A DNA stretch of 64,000 nucleotides, from the NCBI RefSeq assembly GCF_902859585.1, contig NZ_CADIJM010000002.1:434001-498000 (forward strand). Direction: 5' to 3'. Source of the DNA: Achromobacter animicus (lineage in GTDB: Bacteria; Pseudomonadota; Gammaproteobacteria; Burkholderiales; Burkholderiaceae_B). Positions 26,251-34,687 of the stretch are shown piece by piece (position 1 is the stretch's first letter; every line of letters starts with the position of its first letter). The notes under the pieces were generated by a model that ran no database searches, was not told the origin of the DNA, and was given only the letters and a program-made list of their open reading frames with translations. A program made the translations under genes and the position numbers.

Positions 26251-26465
26251 GGAAGTCTCCTCGGGTCGGATCGACCTGTCTTGTCCGCAGTCCGTGCCGG
26301 GCGGCGCCGGACTTTTTTTTGATTTTAGGAAGGGGCTCCTGCGCGATCTACGCCAAAAACGGTGGTTGTGTTCTGCAGGAATGCCGCATATTCCCGCCCA
26401 CGCCAAGCCGATACCATGGGGAAAAAAGTCGGCGGAAAGCCGGCTAATAAGGAGCGAGGCGGAAG

Positions 26466-27350
26466 ATGCTGATTGAACAAATCGGGACGCTGCGCGCAGC
26501 CCTGGGCGAATGTCCGGTCTGGGATGCAGCGCGCGGGCTGCTGTGGATGGCGGATTGCCGCAAGGGGCTGATCCTGGCCGTGAACCCCGACTCTGGCAGC
26601 GTGCAACGCTGGCAGTTGCCTGCGCCGCTGGGTTCCTTTGCGTTCAACGGCGAGGACGAGCTGGTGGTGGCGCTGAAGGAGTCGTTTGCGCGCTTTTGGC
26701 CGGCGGACGGCAGCCTGCGGATGCTGGCCAGTATCGAGGACAGCCACCCGAATCTGCGGTTGAACGACGGCACGCCCCTGCCGGACGGCAGCTTCGTGGC
26801 GGGGACCATGCATATCTACCGCGAGGCCGGGGAGCCGCCGCTGGGCGGCCTGTACCGCCTTGATCCCGCCGGCCGCCTTGACCGCATCGACGCGGGGCTG
26901 GGGGTGGTCAACGGGCCGGCCCTGCATCCGGATGGCACGCACTTTTACGTGTGCGACAGTTCGGTGCGCAAGATCTACCGCTACCGCATGGACGCGCAGG
27001 GCAGATTGTCGGAACGCGACGTCTTCGTCGATACGGACGCGCTGGGGTCGGCGCCCGACGGCTGCTGTTTCGACCGCGACGGCGGGTTATGGACGGCGTT
27101 GGTGCATGCCGGCGCCATTGCCAGGTTCGACCGCGATGGAAAGCTGGATGTGCGCATCGACCTGCCGGTCGCGCATCCGGCGTCGCTGTGTTTTGGCGGG
27201 GACGGGCTGGCCGACCTGTACGTCACCTCCATCAGCGACAGCGGACGCCTGTCGGCGGACGGCCCGATGGATGGTGCACTGCTGCGCGTGCGCGGCACGA
27301 GTTATGCCGGCGCGCCGCGTCCGCATTGCCGGATCCGACCGCAAGCCTGA
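26466..27350 (+). CDS. SMP-30/gluconolactonase-family lactonase
   Basis: 294-residue six-bladed propeller hydrolase of the SMP-30 family. Metal-site motifs are the early Glu in LGECPVWD, the Asn/Asp in HPNLRLNDGTPLPDGSF, VVNGPALHPDGTHFYVCDS, and the Asp in SAPDGCCFDRDGGLW. It opens sugar-acid lactones in most characterised members. ATG 26466 follows GGAGCGAGGCGGAAG. It stands divergent from the acyl-CoA operon and convergent to a LysR gene. Confidence 0.9.
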   Translation: MLIEQIGTLRAALGECPVWDAARGLLWMADCRKGLILAVNPDSGSVQRWQLPAPLGSFAFNGEDELVVALKESFARFWPADGSLRMLASIEDSHPNLRLNDGTPLPDGSFVAGTMHIYREAGEPPLGGLYRLDPAGRLDRIDAGLGVVNGPALHPDGTHFYVCDSSVRKIYRYRMDAQGRLSERDVFVDTDALGSAPDGCCFDRDGGLWTALVHAGAIARFDRDGKLDVRIDLPVAHPASLCFGGDGLADLYVTSISDSGRLSADGPMDGALLRVRGTSYAGAPRPHCRIRPQA

Positions 27351-27364
27351 GGCCTGCCGGCGCG

Positions 27365-28309
27365 TCAGTCGCTGGCGGCCGGCTTGCCGTACGCCGCAAA
27401 GCGCAGTTCCGCGCCGGATACGTGCGAGGCCACGAAGTCCAGGAACAGCCGGATCTTCACGGGGATCATGGCGGTATCCAGGATGGTGGCGTACATGCCT
27501 TCTTCAAACGTCGTGTTGGTGACACGGTAATCGGGGCATAGCCGCACCAGCGTGCCGCGCTCGATGTCGTGGTGCACGGTGTAGTCGTCCAGCAGCGCAA
27601 TGCCTTCGCCCAGCCGGGCCAGTTCCAGCAAGGCCACGCCGTTGTTGGTGACGTGCCGCGGCTTGATCAGCACCTCGTCGATGGCGTCGCCCTGCTTGAA
27701 GCGCCAGCAGGTCTGGTCGCCGGGCAGCAGATACGCCAGGCAGTCATGTTGCGCGATATCCGCGGGCCGCGTGGGGAGTTCGCGATTCGCCAGGTATGCC
27801 GGCGAGGCTACCAGGTAGCGTTCGCTCTTGAACAGGATGCGCCGCTTCAGGCCGGCCTCGACGGGCGGCGAGATGCGAAAGTCGATGTCGAAGTTATTGC
27901 GCCGCAGATCGGTTTTGGCTTCCGACAGCACGAGTTCGATGTGGATCTCGGGATAGGCCTCGCGGAATGCGGCGACCAGCTGCGGCAGCACGCCCAGGCC
28001 GAACATCATGCGCGAATGCACACGCAGGATGCCCTTGGGCGCGGCGCGGATTTCGGTGATGTTGCGGTGCGCCTCGTTGATGTTCCAGAGGATGGTTTCG
28101 AGCTGGCGCGCGTATTCCTGGCCCGCTTCGGTCAGCACCACCTGCCGTGTGGAACGCAGCAGGAGCTTCACGTTGAGCTCGTTTTCGAAGTCGGTGATCA
28201 TGCGCGACACCGAGGTGGCGGAGATGCCGAACTGGCGCGCGGTTTCCGAGAAGCTCTCGGTCTTCGAGATCGACAGAAAGAGCTCCATTGCGCGCAGTCT
28301 GTCCATCAT
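27365..28309 (-). CDS. LysR-family transcriptional regulator
   Basis: 314-residue LTTR with winged helix MELFLSISKTESFSETARQFGISATSVSRMI and TRQVVLTEAG, then an effector domain of the CrgA-like subgroup. It is divergent from the luciferase-like monooxygenase gene across 105 bases and is the natural candidate to control it. The stop is 14 bases from the convergent lactonase stop. Confidence 0.92.
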   Translation of the reverse strand: MMDRLRAMELFLSISKTESFSETARQFGISATSVSRMITDFENELNVKLLLRSTRQVVLTEAGQEYARQLETILWNINEAHRNITEIRAAPKGILRVHSRMMFGLGVLPQLVAAFREAYPEIHIELVLSEAKTDLRRNNFDIDFRISPPVEAGLKRRILFKSERYLVASPAYLANRELPTRPADIAQHDCLAYLLPGDQTCWRFKQGDAIDEVLIKPRHVTNNGVALLELARLGEGIALLDDYTVHHDIERGTLVRLCPDYRVTNTTFEEGMYATILDTAMIPVKIRLFLDFVASHVSGAELRFAAYGKPAASD

Positions 28310-28414
28310 TCCTCCACTTTATGCAGCACAGAACGCCGCTTTTCTTGTATTCCAGCCCATGACTACCGGCCTCTAGAATTTCCTCAAGGATTCAAGCATC
28401 AATGAGGAGACACA

Positions 28415-29479
28415 ATGGAATTCGGCGTATTCATTCTGGCGCAGCAACGAGGTTACCACCAGTCCTCCGCGCAAGTCATCAACAACTCCATCGAGCAGAC
28501 GGTGGCGGCCGAGCAAGCCGGGTTCAACACGGCCTGGTACGCCGAGCACCACTTCAACAACTACTCGCTGTCGCCGTCGCCGCTCATGACGGTGGCGCAT
28601 GCGGCCGCGAAGACCAGCCGCATCCGTCTGGGCACGGCGGTGTGCATTTTGCCGCTGTATCACCCAGCGCGTTTCCTGGCCGAGGTCGGCTTCGTGGATA
28701 CGGTGTCCAACGGCCGCCTGGAACTGGGTGTGGGATCCGGGTATCAGCAGTTCGAGTTCGAGCGCTTCGGCGTGCAGCTGGAAGAGTCGGGCGCCATCTT
28801 CAATGAGTTCCTGGACGTCATCCCCAAGGGTCTGACGCAGAAGATCTTCGAGCATGACGGCAAGTTCCTGAAGATTCCGCCCAGCTCGATCGCGGTGCGC
28901 TGCATCCAGGATCCGATGCCGCCGCTGTGGATCACGTCGGGCAATCCCGTGACGCTGGGCCGCGGCGTGCGCGAAAACCACAACCTGTTCGTGACGGCGC
29001 TGCTCAAGGGCAACGACGCCATCGCCGAGCTGCGAGGCCGGCTGGAAAAGGTGGCGGACGACAATGGCAAGGACCTGGATCGCGATGTGAAGTTCGGCTT
29101 CCTGCGCTGCGGCTACGCGTCGGACAACAAAGCCGAGATCGACGCCTATCTGGATTGCGCGCGCTTCCAGCGCCGCATTTCCGAAAGCTTGAAGTTCCGC
29201 CGCGCGCAGAGCGACGACGGCTACATGGTCAAGGAAGTGCCTTCGGACACGGATCCTACCTTCGAGCAGCTGCGCAAGAACCTGCCGGTGGGGTCGGTCA
29301 ATGAAGTCATCGACAAGATGCTGGAAGAGATCAGCATCCTGCGGCCCAAGCACATCGCGCTGCAAACGCAGCTTGGCGATTTCGACCAGAAGACGATGCT
29401 CAAGCAGATCGAACTCTGGGGCGACAAGATCATTCCCGCGATCCGCAAGGAAGTTGGCAGTACGACCGTCCTTGCCTGA
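28415..29479 (+). CDS. luciferase-like (LLM class) flavin-dependent monooxygenase
   Basis: 354-residue TIM-barrel flavin monooxygenase. The LuxA-like opening is MEFGVFILAQ, with the segment FNTAWYAEHHFNNYSLSPSP, RIRLGTAVCILPLYHP and GRLELGVGSGYQQFEFERFG. It uses reduced FMN, supplied in trans, to oxidise an organic substrate. The flavin reductase gene follows after 11 bases, making a complete two-component monooxygenase. ATG 28415 has GAGGAG upstream. The substrate is unknown. Confidence 0.92.
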   Translation: MEFGVFILAQQRGYHQSSAQVINNSIEQTVAAEQAGFNTAWYAEHHFNNYSLSPSPLMTVAHAAAKTSRIRLGTAVCILPLYHPARFLAEVGFVDTVSNGRLELGVGSGYQQFEFERFGVQLEESGAIFNEFLDVIPKGLTQKIFEHDGKFLKIPPSSIAVRCIQDPMPPLWITSGNPVTLGRGVRENHNLFVTALLKGNDAIAELRGRLEKVADDNGKDLDRDVKFGFLRCGYASDNKAEIDAYLDCARFQRRISESLKFRRAQSDDGYMVKEVPSDTDPTFEQLRKNLPVGSVNEVIDKMLEEISILRPKHIALQTQLGDFDQKTMLKQIELWGDKIIPAIRKEVGSTTVLA

Positions 29480-29490
29480 AGGAGTCCAAC

Positions 29491-30288
29491 ATGCGTATCT
29501 ACTTGAGCAATGCCGGCGCGATTGCGCTGCGCGACGCGGCGGACTTCGGCCGCCTGGATGTCATGGCGGATCCGCAGCCCGCGGATAGGCTCGAACGTGC
29601 GATCGCCCGCATTGGCCGGCGCGAGGACGAACGGCACGTGCGGCTGTCGCCGTCGGTGTTGCGCTTCCTGTCGCAGCACGCGGGCGATCCAGCTTGGGAA
29701 GCCAGCTTCTCGAAGATGGTGGATTACGCAGCGCGGCATGGATGGGTCGATGAACGCGGCGATATCCGCGCGCACATGGTGGTCAATGATTGCGACGAGG
29801 TGGTGTCGGTCGATGACTTCAAGGCGGCGATGCGCTCGCTGCCGGCGGGCATCAGCGCCGTCAGCACGGGCGACGGGGCCGATATGGCGGGGATGATCGT
29901 TTCCAGCCTCACGTCGATTTCCGCCGATCCGCCCATGGTCGGGTTCTTTGTGCAGCAGACCGCGTCGGCGCATGCGCCGCTGCTGCGAAACGGCCGCTTC
30001 GTTGCCAACATCCTGGGAGAAGGCCATGGCGAAGTGATCGAGGCCTTTATGAAGAACCCTCAGGGCAGGGCGCGGTTCGCCCAAGGCGGTTGGGTGATGA
30101 ACGAACATGGCGCGCCTGTGCTGCCCGATGCGCTGGCCAGCATCGAGTGCGACATCGTCTGCACCGAGAAACTGGGCACGCATGATCTCATCGTGGGCAA
30201 GATCCGCAGGACCGCCTGCCGGGAGGCTCGCCCGGTGATCAACTTCCAGTCCGCCACGCACGGCATCGCGCCGGCGCAGATCCAATGA
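29491..30288 (+). CDS. flavin reductase-family protein with N-terminal extension
   Basis: 265 residues. Residues about 112-260 are a flavin-reductase-like FMN-binding split barrel (FKAAMRSLPAGISAVSTGD, GMIVSSLTSISADPPMVGFFV, RNGRFVANIL). Residues 1-110 are an added segment that I do not recognise, including LSPSVLRFLSQHAGDPAWEASFSKMVDYAARHGW. It probably supplies reduced flavin to the LLM oxygenase just upstream. The extension may mediate contact with it. ATG 29491 follows GAAGGAG. Confidence 0.88.
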   Translation: MRIYLSNAGAIALRDAADFGRLDVMADPQPADRLERAIARIGRREDERHVRLSPSVLRFLSQHAGDPAWEASFSKMVDYAARHGWVDERGDIRAHMVVNDCDEVVSVDDFKAAMRSLPAGISAVSTGDGADMAGMIVSSLTSISADPPMVGFFVQQTASAHAPLLRNGRFVANILGEGHGEVIEAFMKNPQGRARFAQGGWVMNEHGAPVLPDALASIECDIVCTEKLGTHDLIVGKIRRTACREARPVINFQSATHGIAPAQIQ

Positions 30289-30313
30289 GCGAATGACCGC
30301 ATCAGCCTGAACA

Positions 30314-30342
30314 GACAAGCCCGCCAAATTGGCGGGCTTGTC
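30314..30342. terminator. bidirectional stem-loop terminator
   Basis: Perfect 12-bp arms GACAAGCCCGCC (30314-30325) and GGCGGGCTTGTC (30331-30342) around AAATT. It lies between the converging flavin reductase and Bug genes. No long U-run follows, but the stem is strong and well placed for both. Confidence 0.75.
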
Positions 30343-30360
30343 ATTGGGAGAAGGGCTGGC

Positions 30361-31323
30361 TCAATCGAGAACGATGTGGTTTTCCTGGATGACCTTGCCC
30401 CAATATTGCCGGTCGGCGTCCAGTTGCGCTTCCAGTGCCTGCGGGCCGCCGGCCTTCTCGGTCTGGCCGTTGGCTACGAGCAGCTTTCGGAAGCTCTCGG
30501 ATTGGACGGTCTTGATGGCGGCCGCGGAATAGGCCTCTATGATCGCGTCGGGCGTTCCCTTGGGCGCGTGCAACGCCGTCCAATAGCTGGCCTTGAGCTG
30601 GGGATAACCCAATTCCGTCACGCAGGGCACTTCCGGCAGGGCCGGATCGCGCTGGTCGGTTGTCAGCGCCAGGATCTTCACCGCGCCCGCCTTCTGGTGG
30701 TCGGCCAGCGCGATGGGCGTCATGTAGGAGAGGTCGTTGCGCCCGGTGATGAGGTCGATCAGGCTGGTGGGCGTGCTCTTGTAGGGCACGGCGGTCAGCG
30801 GGATGCCCAGCGTCTTGGACATGATCAGCCCGTACAGATCGGTGACGCTGCCGGGGCCTAGCGATCCGTAGGTGAGCGCGCGATTCTCTTTCTTTGCATA
30901 GGCCACCAGCTCCGCGAGGGAATTGACACCCATCTTCGCGGGCACGGTGATCGTGAGCGGGCCGTCGAACATCATGGCGACGGACTTGAAGCTGTCGAAG
31001 CCATAGTTCAGGCTGGGGCGCAGCAGGATGTTCAGCGATAGGGGGCCGGAGCCGCCCATCAGCAGCATGCTGCCGTCGGCGGGCGCGCGTGCGACCTGCG
31101 ATGCGCCGATGATGCCGTTGGCGCCAGGCTTGTTCTCAACGATGAAGTTCATGCCCAGCTCGGCGCCCATGCCTTCGGCCAGGAGGCGCGCGAAATTGTC
31201 GTTGGGGCCGCCCGCGGCATAGGGCACGATCAGGGTCACGGGCTTGGCCGCGGCCAGCACCGGGCGGGCAAACATCATGAGGGTGCCGGCCGCGATGAAG
31301 CCGCGGCGCGTGAGCTTGCGCAT
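30361..31323 (-). CDS. Bug/TctC-family periplasmic solute-binding protein
   Basis: 320 residues, with a Tat-like leader LTRRGFIAAGTLMMFARPVLA cut before AAKPV. Bug landmarks are PYAAGGPNDNFARL, IVENKPGANGIIG, PADGSMLLM (Tyr replaced by Ser), AVPYKSTPTS and LPEVPCVTELGYP. It stands alone, convergent to the monooxygenase pair. The Crp/Fnr gene lies 259 bases upstream on the same strand. The ligand is unknown. Confidence 0.92.
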   Translation of the reverse strand: MRKLTRRGFIAAGTLMMFARPVLAAAKPVTLIVPYAAGGPNDNFARLLAEGMGAELGMNFIVENKPGANGIIGASQVARAPADGSMLLMGGSGPLSLNILLRPSLNYGFDSFKSVAMMFDGPLTITVPAKMGVNSLAELVAYAKKENRALTYGSLGPGSVTDLYGLIMSKTLGIPLTAVPYKSTPTSLIDLITGRNDLSYMTPIALADHQKAGAVKILALTTDQRDPALPEVPCVTELGYPQLKASYWTALHAPKGTPDAIIEAYSAAAIKTVQSESFRKLLVANGQTEKAGGPQALEAQLDADRQYWGKVIQENHIVLD

Positions 31324-31492
31324 CTGTCTCTCTCCAGGTTCCCGTCGCCATGCGGGGACCGTGCCTTCCGCAGGCCGGTTTCTTGTGTTTTGACGCTGGC
31401 GGCTGGGTTGACCGGAATCAGACTTCCGGCCAGGGGTTGTCTCATACGCCGATGATAATTTTTATCCGACCGGCCGATTACCCCATCGATCT

Positions 31493-31507
31493 GCAGAACA
31501 GTTCTGC
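31493..31507. promoter_or_regulatory. 15-bp palindrome upstream of a Bug gene
   Basis: GCAGAACAGTTCTGC: perfect 7-bp arms around one central A. It lies 170 bases upstream of the Bug start, in a 259-base stretch without genes between the Bug and Crp/Fnr genes. It may be a regulator-binding site; the protein is unknown. Confidence 0.35.
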
Positions 31508-31582
31508 GAAGCAAGAAAGATTGCGCTGTGCCGCGGCGTTGCCGTTCGTGTCAGCGCCGCGTGAGCGGCGGCAGCCCGGGCA

Positions 31583-32341
31583 TTATGCCGGATTGCGGCT
31601 GATCTTTGCGCACCGGTACAACGCCTCCTTGTCCAGCACCGTCAACCCGCCGTAATGCGTTTGCAGTACGCCTTCGCGCGCCAGGCGGGTCAGCGCGGTG
31701 TTGCAGCGCTGGCGCGAGACGCCGCATAAGCCCGCGATCTCTTCCTGCGAGATCCGCAACCGGCCCTTCGTGCCCGAATGGACCTCGGCGTCCAGTTGCG
31801 CCGCAACGGCGCGCGCCACCGTGGTGTCGACGTCGAGCAGCACGTTGCCCGTGTAGCAGCCCATCAGCCAGTTCACCCGTTGCGCCAGATGCGTCATCAG
31901 CGCCTTGGTGAATTCGATGTTGTTGTTCCAGAGGCGTTCGCAGGTGTCGCGCGGCAGGATCACGATGCGGCTGGGGCGCAAGGCGACGACTTCGTATTCG
32001 AAGCGTTCGCGGCGGATCATGGTGGCTTCGCCGAACCAGCTTCCCGTGCTGAATCCGGCCAGCGACAACGTGCGGCCATCGGTGCCAGGGGACGACCACT
32101 TCACCAGGCCTTCGACCACGCCATACCACCCGGGCGAGCGGGACCCCGCGCGAAACAGGTATTCGCCCGTCGCCAGCGACACCGTCCGCAGTTCGGCGCG
32201 CACCACATCGCGCTCGAGTTCGGGCAGACCCTTGTACCAGGGCACCACGTCGAGCATCTTGTCCACGGCACTGCGCGCCGGCCTGCGATTCACGGCGGAC
32301 GCGTCGTTGCCCGCCAGGGCAGGCGGTTCACGCATGTTCAT
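31583..32341 (-). CDS. Crp/Fnr-family transcriptional regulator
   Basis: 252 residues. An N-terminal cyclic-nucleotide-type barrel (residues about 35-155: GEYLFRAGSRSPGWYGVVEG, FGEATMIRRERFEYEVVAL) is followed by a C-terminal winged helix, RISQEEIAGLCGVSRQRCNTALTRL. No Fnr-type four-cysteine cluster is seen. It is divergent from the Liv-type binding protein, BKACE and SDR genes and likely regulates them through the dyads in the 132-base gap. Confidence 0.9.
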   Translation of the reverse strand: MNMREPPALAGNDASAVNRRPARSAVDKMLDVVPWYKGLPELERDVVRAELRTVSLATGEYLFRAGSRSPGWYGVVEGLVKWSSPGTDGRTLSLAGFSTGSWFGEATMIRRERFEYEVVALRPSRIVILPRDTCERLWNNNIEFTKALMTHLAQRVNWLMGCYTGNVLLDVDTTVARAVAAQLDAEVHSGTKGRLRISQEEIAGLCGVSRQRCNTALTRLAREGVLQTHYGGLTVLDKEALYRCAKISRNPA

Positions 32342-32373
32342 TCCCTGTCTGGAGGTGGAATGCGGCCCAGGTA

Positions 32374-32385
32374 AACCCTAGGGTT
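32374..32385. promoter_or_regulatory. 12-bp palindrome in a divergent promoter region
   Basis: Perfect palindrome AACCCTAGGGTT between the Crp/Fnr gene and the binding-protein gene. It is one of two dyads in this short gap and a candidate operator. Confidence 0.35.
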
Positions 32386-32389
32386 CTTT

Positions 32390-32403
32390 GTCAACATGAT
32401 GAC
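32390..32403. promoter_or_regulatory. Crp-geometry dyad GTCA-N6-TGAC
   Basis: GTCA (32390-32393) and TGAC (32400-32403) around six bases, resembling the half-site order of Crp-family sites. It lies 48 bases upstream of the Crp/Fnr start and 70 bases upstream of the binding-protein start. It could be the site of the divergent regulator. Confidence 0.4.
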
Positions 32404-32473
32404 TGTCCGCAGGGGCAGCCGGACCGCAGAATGTTTGACGCCCACGGGCCAAAAACCATAAGAGGAGACCGGT

Positions 32474-33700
32474 ATGTTGTCAATGCCACGCCTGCTGTCC
32501 GCCACCGCCATTGCCGGCGCCATTTCCGCCACGCTGCTGCCCGCCACGGCCGCACAGGCGCAAGTGTCCGACGACGTGATCCGCATCGGGTTCATCACCG
32601 ACATGTCCGGCGTCTACTCGGGGCCGGATGGTCCTGGCGGCGCCGAAGCCATCAAGATGGCGATCGAGGAAATGGGCGGGCAGATCAACGGCAAGAAGAT
32701 CGAGCTTTTGACCGCGGACCACCAGAACAAGGCTGACGTGGCGTCGGCCAAGGCGCGCGAATGGTTTGACCAGCGCGGCCTGGACATGCTGATCGGCGGC
32801 ACCAATTCAAGCACGGCGCTGGCCATGTCGAAGGTAGCCGCGGACAAGAAAAAGCCGATCATCGTTGTCGGCGCCGGCGCGCCCGCGCTGACCAACGAGC
32901 AATGCACGCCCTACACGCTGAACTATGCCTACGACACCGTGGCGCAGGCGCGCGGCACGGGCGCGGCGGTGGCCAAGGCGGGCGGCAAGAGCTGGTATTT
33001 CCTGACGGCCGACTACGCTTTCGGGCACGCGCTGCAGGCCGACACCACCAAGGTGGTTGAGTCCGGCGGCGGCAAGGTCGTGGGCAGCGTGAAGCATCCG
33101 CTGGCCGCCAGCGATTTCTCGTCGTTCCTGTTGCAGGCGCAAAGCAGCAAGGCCGAGATCCTGGCGCTGGCCAATGCCGGCGCGGACGCGACCAATTCAA
33201 TCAAGGCCGCCAACGAGTTCGGCATCACCAAGTCGATGAAACTGGCGGGCATGATCATGTTCATCAACGACATCCACGCCATGGGCCTGCCGGCCGCGCA
33301 GGGGATGTACCTGACCGACAGCTGGTACTGGAATGCGTCGGACGAGACGCGCGCCTGGAGCCGCAAGTTCTACGACCGACGCCAGGCCATGCCGTCGTCG
33401 CTGCAGGCGGCCGATTATTCGGCGGCATTGCAGTACCTGCGCGCGGTCAAGGCAACCGGCACGGACGACGCCGACAAGGTGCTGGCTTACTTGCGGGACA
33501 ACAAGCTGAACGACATGTACATAAAGGACGGCGTGGTGCGTCCCGATGGCCGCGTCGTGCATGACATGTACCTGCTGCAGGTCAAGAGCCCGGACCAGTC
33601 GAAGGAGCCGTGGGATTACTTCACGGTGGTGCAGGCCATCGACGGCAACGAGGCCTTCACGAAGCAGTCCGAAAGCCGCTGCGCGCTGTGGAAATCCTAG
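32474..33700 (+). CDS. Liv/Urt-type ABC periplasmic binding protein (orphan)
   Basis: 408 residues, with signal peptide ending AAQA-QVSDD. It is a type I periplasmic binding fold of the branched-chain amino acid/amide class: IRIGFITDMSGVYSGPDGPGG, ADHQNKADVASAKAREWFDQ, SWYFLTADYAFGHAL and WYWNASDETRAWSRKFYDRR. No permease or ATPase genes lie nearby, so it must share a transporter encoded elsewhere or act as a sensor. ATG 32474 follows AGAGGAG. It is first in the unit with BKACE and SDR. Confidence 0.92.
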   Translation: MLSMPRLLSATAIAGAISATLLPATAAQAQVSDDVIRIGFITDMSGVYSGPDGPGGAEAIKMAIEEMGGQINGKKIELLTADHQNKADVASAKAREWFDQRGLDMLIGGTNSSTALAMSKVAADKKKPIIVVGAGAPALTNEQCTPYTLNYAYDTVAQARGTGAAVAKAGGKSWYFLTADYAFGHALQADTTKVVESGGGKVVGSVKHPLAASDFSSFLLQAQSSKAEILALANAGADATNSIKAANEFGITKSMKLAGMIMFINDIHAMGLPAAQGMYLTDSWYWNASDETRAWSRKFYDRRQAMPSSLQAADYSAALQYLRAVKATGTDDADKVLAYLRDNKLNDMYIKDGVVRPDGRVVHDMYLLQVKSPDQSKEPWDYFTVVQAIDGNEAFTKQSESRCALWKS

Positions 33701-33710
33701 GAGAACTCGC

Positions 33711-34625
33711 ATGGCCAAACGCAAAGTCATCGTGACCATTGCCCCGACCGGGGGCATGGCCCTGAAAAGCCAGAATCCGCACCTGCCGACGCAGCCCGCG
33801 GAGATCGCGGAGGATGTCTACCGCTGCTATAACGCGGGCGCCAGCGTGGTGGCGCTGCATGCGCGGCGTGCGGATGATCTGGCGACGTGCGACGCCGCCG
33901 TCTACCGGAAGATGAACCAGCTGATTCGCGAGCGCTGCGACATCGTGCTGAACAACTCCACGGGCGGTGGGGTGCATGGCGACATGGTCGGCGAGACCTC
34001 GCCCGGCACGTGGGAGATTCTGTGGGAGGAGCGTCTGAAGGGCATGGACGCGGGCGCGGAGATGTGCACGCTGGACGCCACCACGCTGAATCTGGCGTTC
34101 GGCGACCGCGACTACCTGATGAACACGCCGCTCAGCAAAGGGCGCGAGCTGGCCGCCGGCATGAAGGCGCGCGGCATCAAGCCCGAGTGGGAGGTGTTCA
34201 GTCCGACGCACATCCTGCAGGACGTGACGACGCTGATCAACGAGGACCTGGACGAAGGCCCGCACTTCATCAACCTGGTCATGAACGTGCATCGCAACTT
34301 CCAGAACGCCATGCCGTTTTCGCCGCGGCATCTGCAGATGATGGTGGACCTGCTGCCCAAGAACAGCGTCTTCTGCGTCAGTGGCATCGGGCCGTCGCAG
34401 TTGGAGGCCAACATCAGCGCGCTGCTGCTGGGCGGCCACGCGCGGGTCGGGCTGGAGGACAACCTGTATTACCGGCATGGCGAACTGGCCACCAATGTGC
34501 AGTTGACGGAGCGCATCGTGCGCATCATCCGCGAAATGGACATGGAGCCGGCCACGCCCGCCGAGGCGCGCGAGATCATGGGCCTGCCGCTGAAAAGCGG
34601 CATCCGTCCCGAGTTCGCGCTGTGA
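33711..34625 (+). CDS. BKACE (DUF849) beta-keto acid cleavage enzyme-like protein
   Basis: 304-residue TIM-barrel protein of the BKACE family, whose members condense a beta-keto acid with acetyl-CoA and cleave it to acetoacetate and an acyl-CoA. The opening VIVTIAPTGGM, ILWEERL, SGIGPSQLEAN and VGLEDNLYY with the metal Glu are present. The usual HLHxR metal motif reads A48-L-H50-A-R, so the first of two metal histidines is replaced by Ala. It lies between the binding-protein and SDR genes; a beta-keto acid from the SDR is a likely substrate. Confidence 0.88.
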   Translation: MAKRKVIVTIAPTGGMALKSQNPHLPTQPAEIAEDVYRCYNAGASVVALHARRADDLATCDAAVYRKMNQLIRERCDIVLNNSTGGGVHGDMVGETSPGTWEILWEERLKGMDAGAEMCTLDATTLNLAFGDRDYLMNTPLSKGRELAAGMKARGIKPEWEVFSPTHILQDVTTLINEDLDEGPHFINLVMNVHRNFQNAMPFSPRHLQMMVDLLPKNSVFCVSGIGPSQLEANISALLLGGHARVGLEDNLYYRHGELATNVQLTERIVRIIREMDMEPATPAEAREIMGLPLKSGIRPEFAL

Positions 34626-34636
34626 CGTAACCGTCT

Positions 34637-34664
34637 GACGGTGCGGCTCGGAAGCCGCGCCGTC
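34637..34664 (+). repeat. intercistronic stem-loop between BKACE and SDR genes
   Basis: Twelve-base arms GACGGTGCGGCT (34637-34648) and AGCCGCGCCGTC (34653-34664) pair completely, allowing one G-U, around CGGA. There is no U-run. It is probably an mRNA-stability or partial termination element within the unit. Confidence 0.45.
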
Positions 34665-34687
34665 GCTTCTCATCATCGGAAAAGGAC

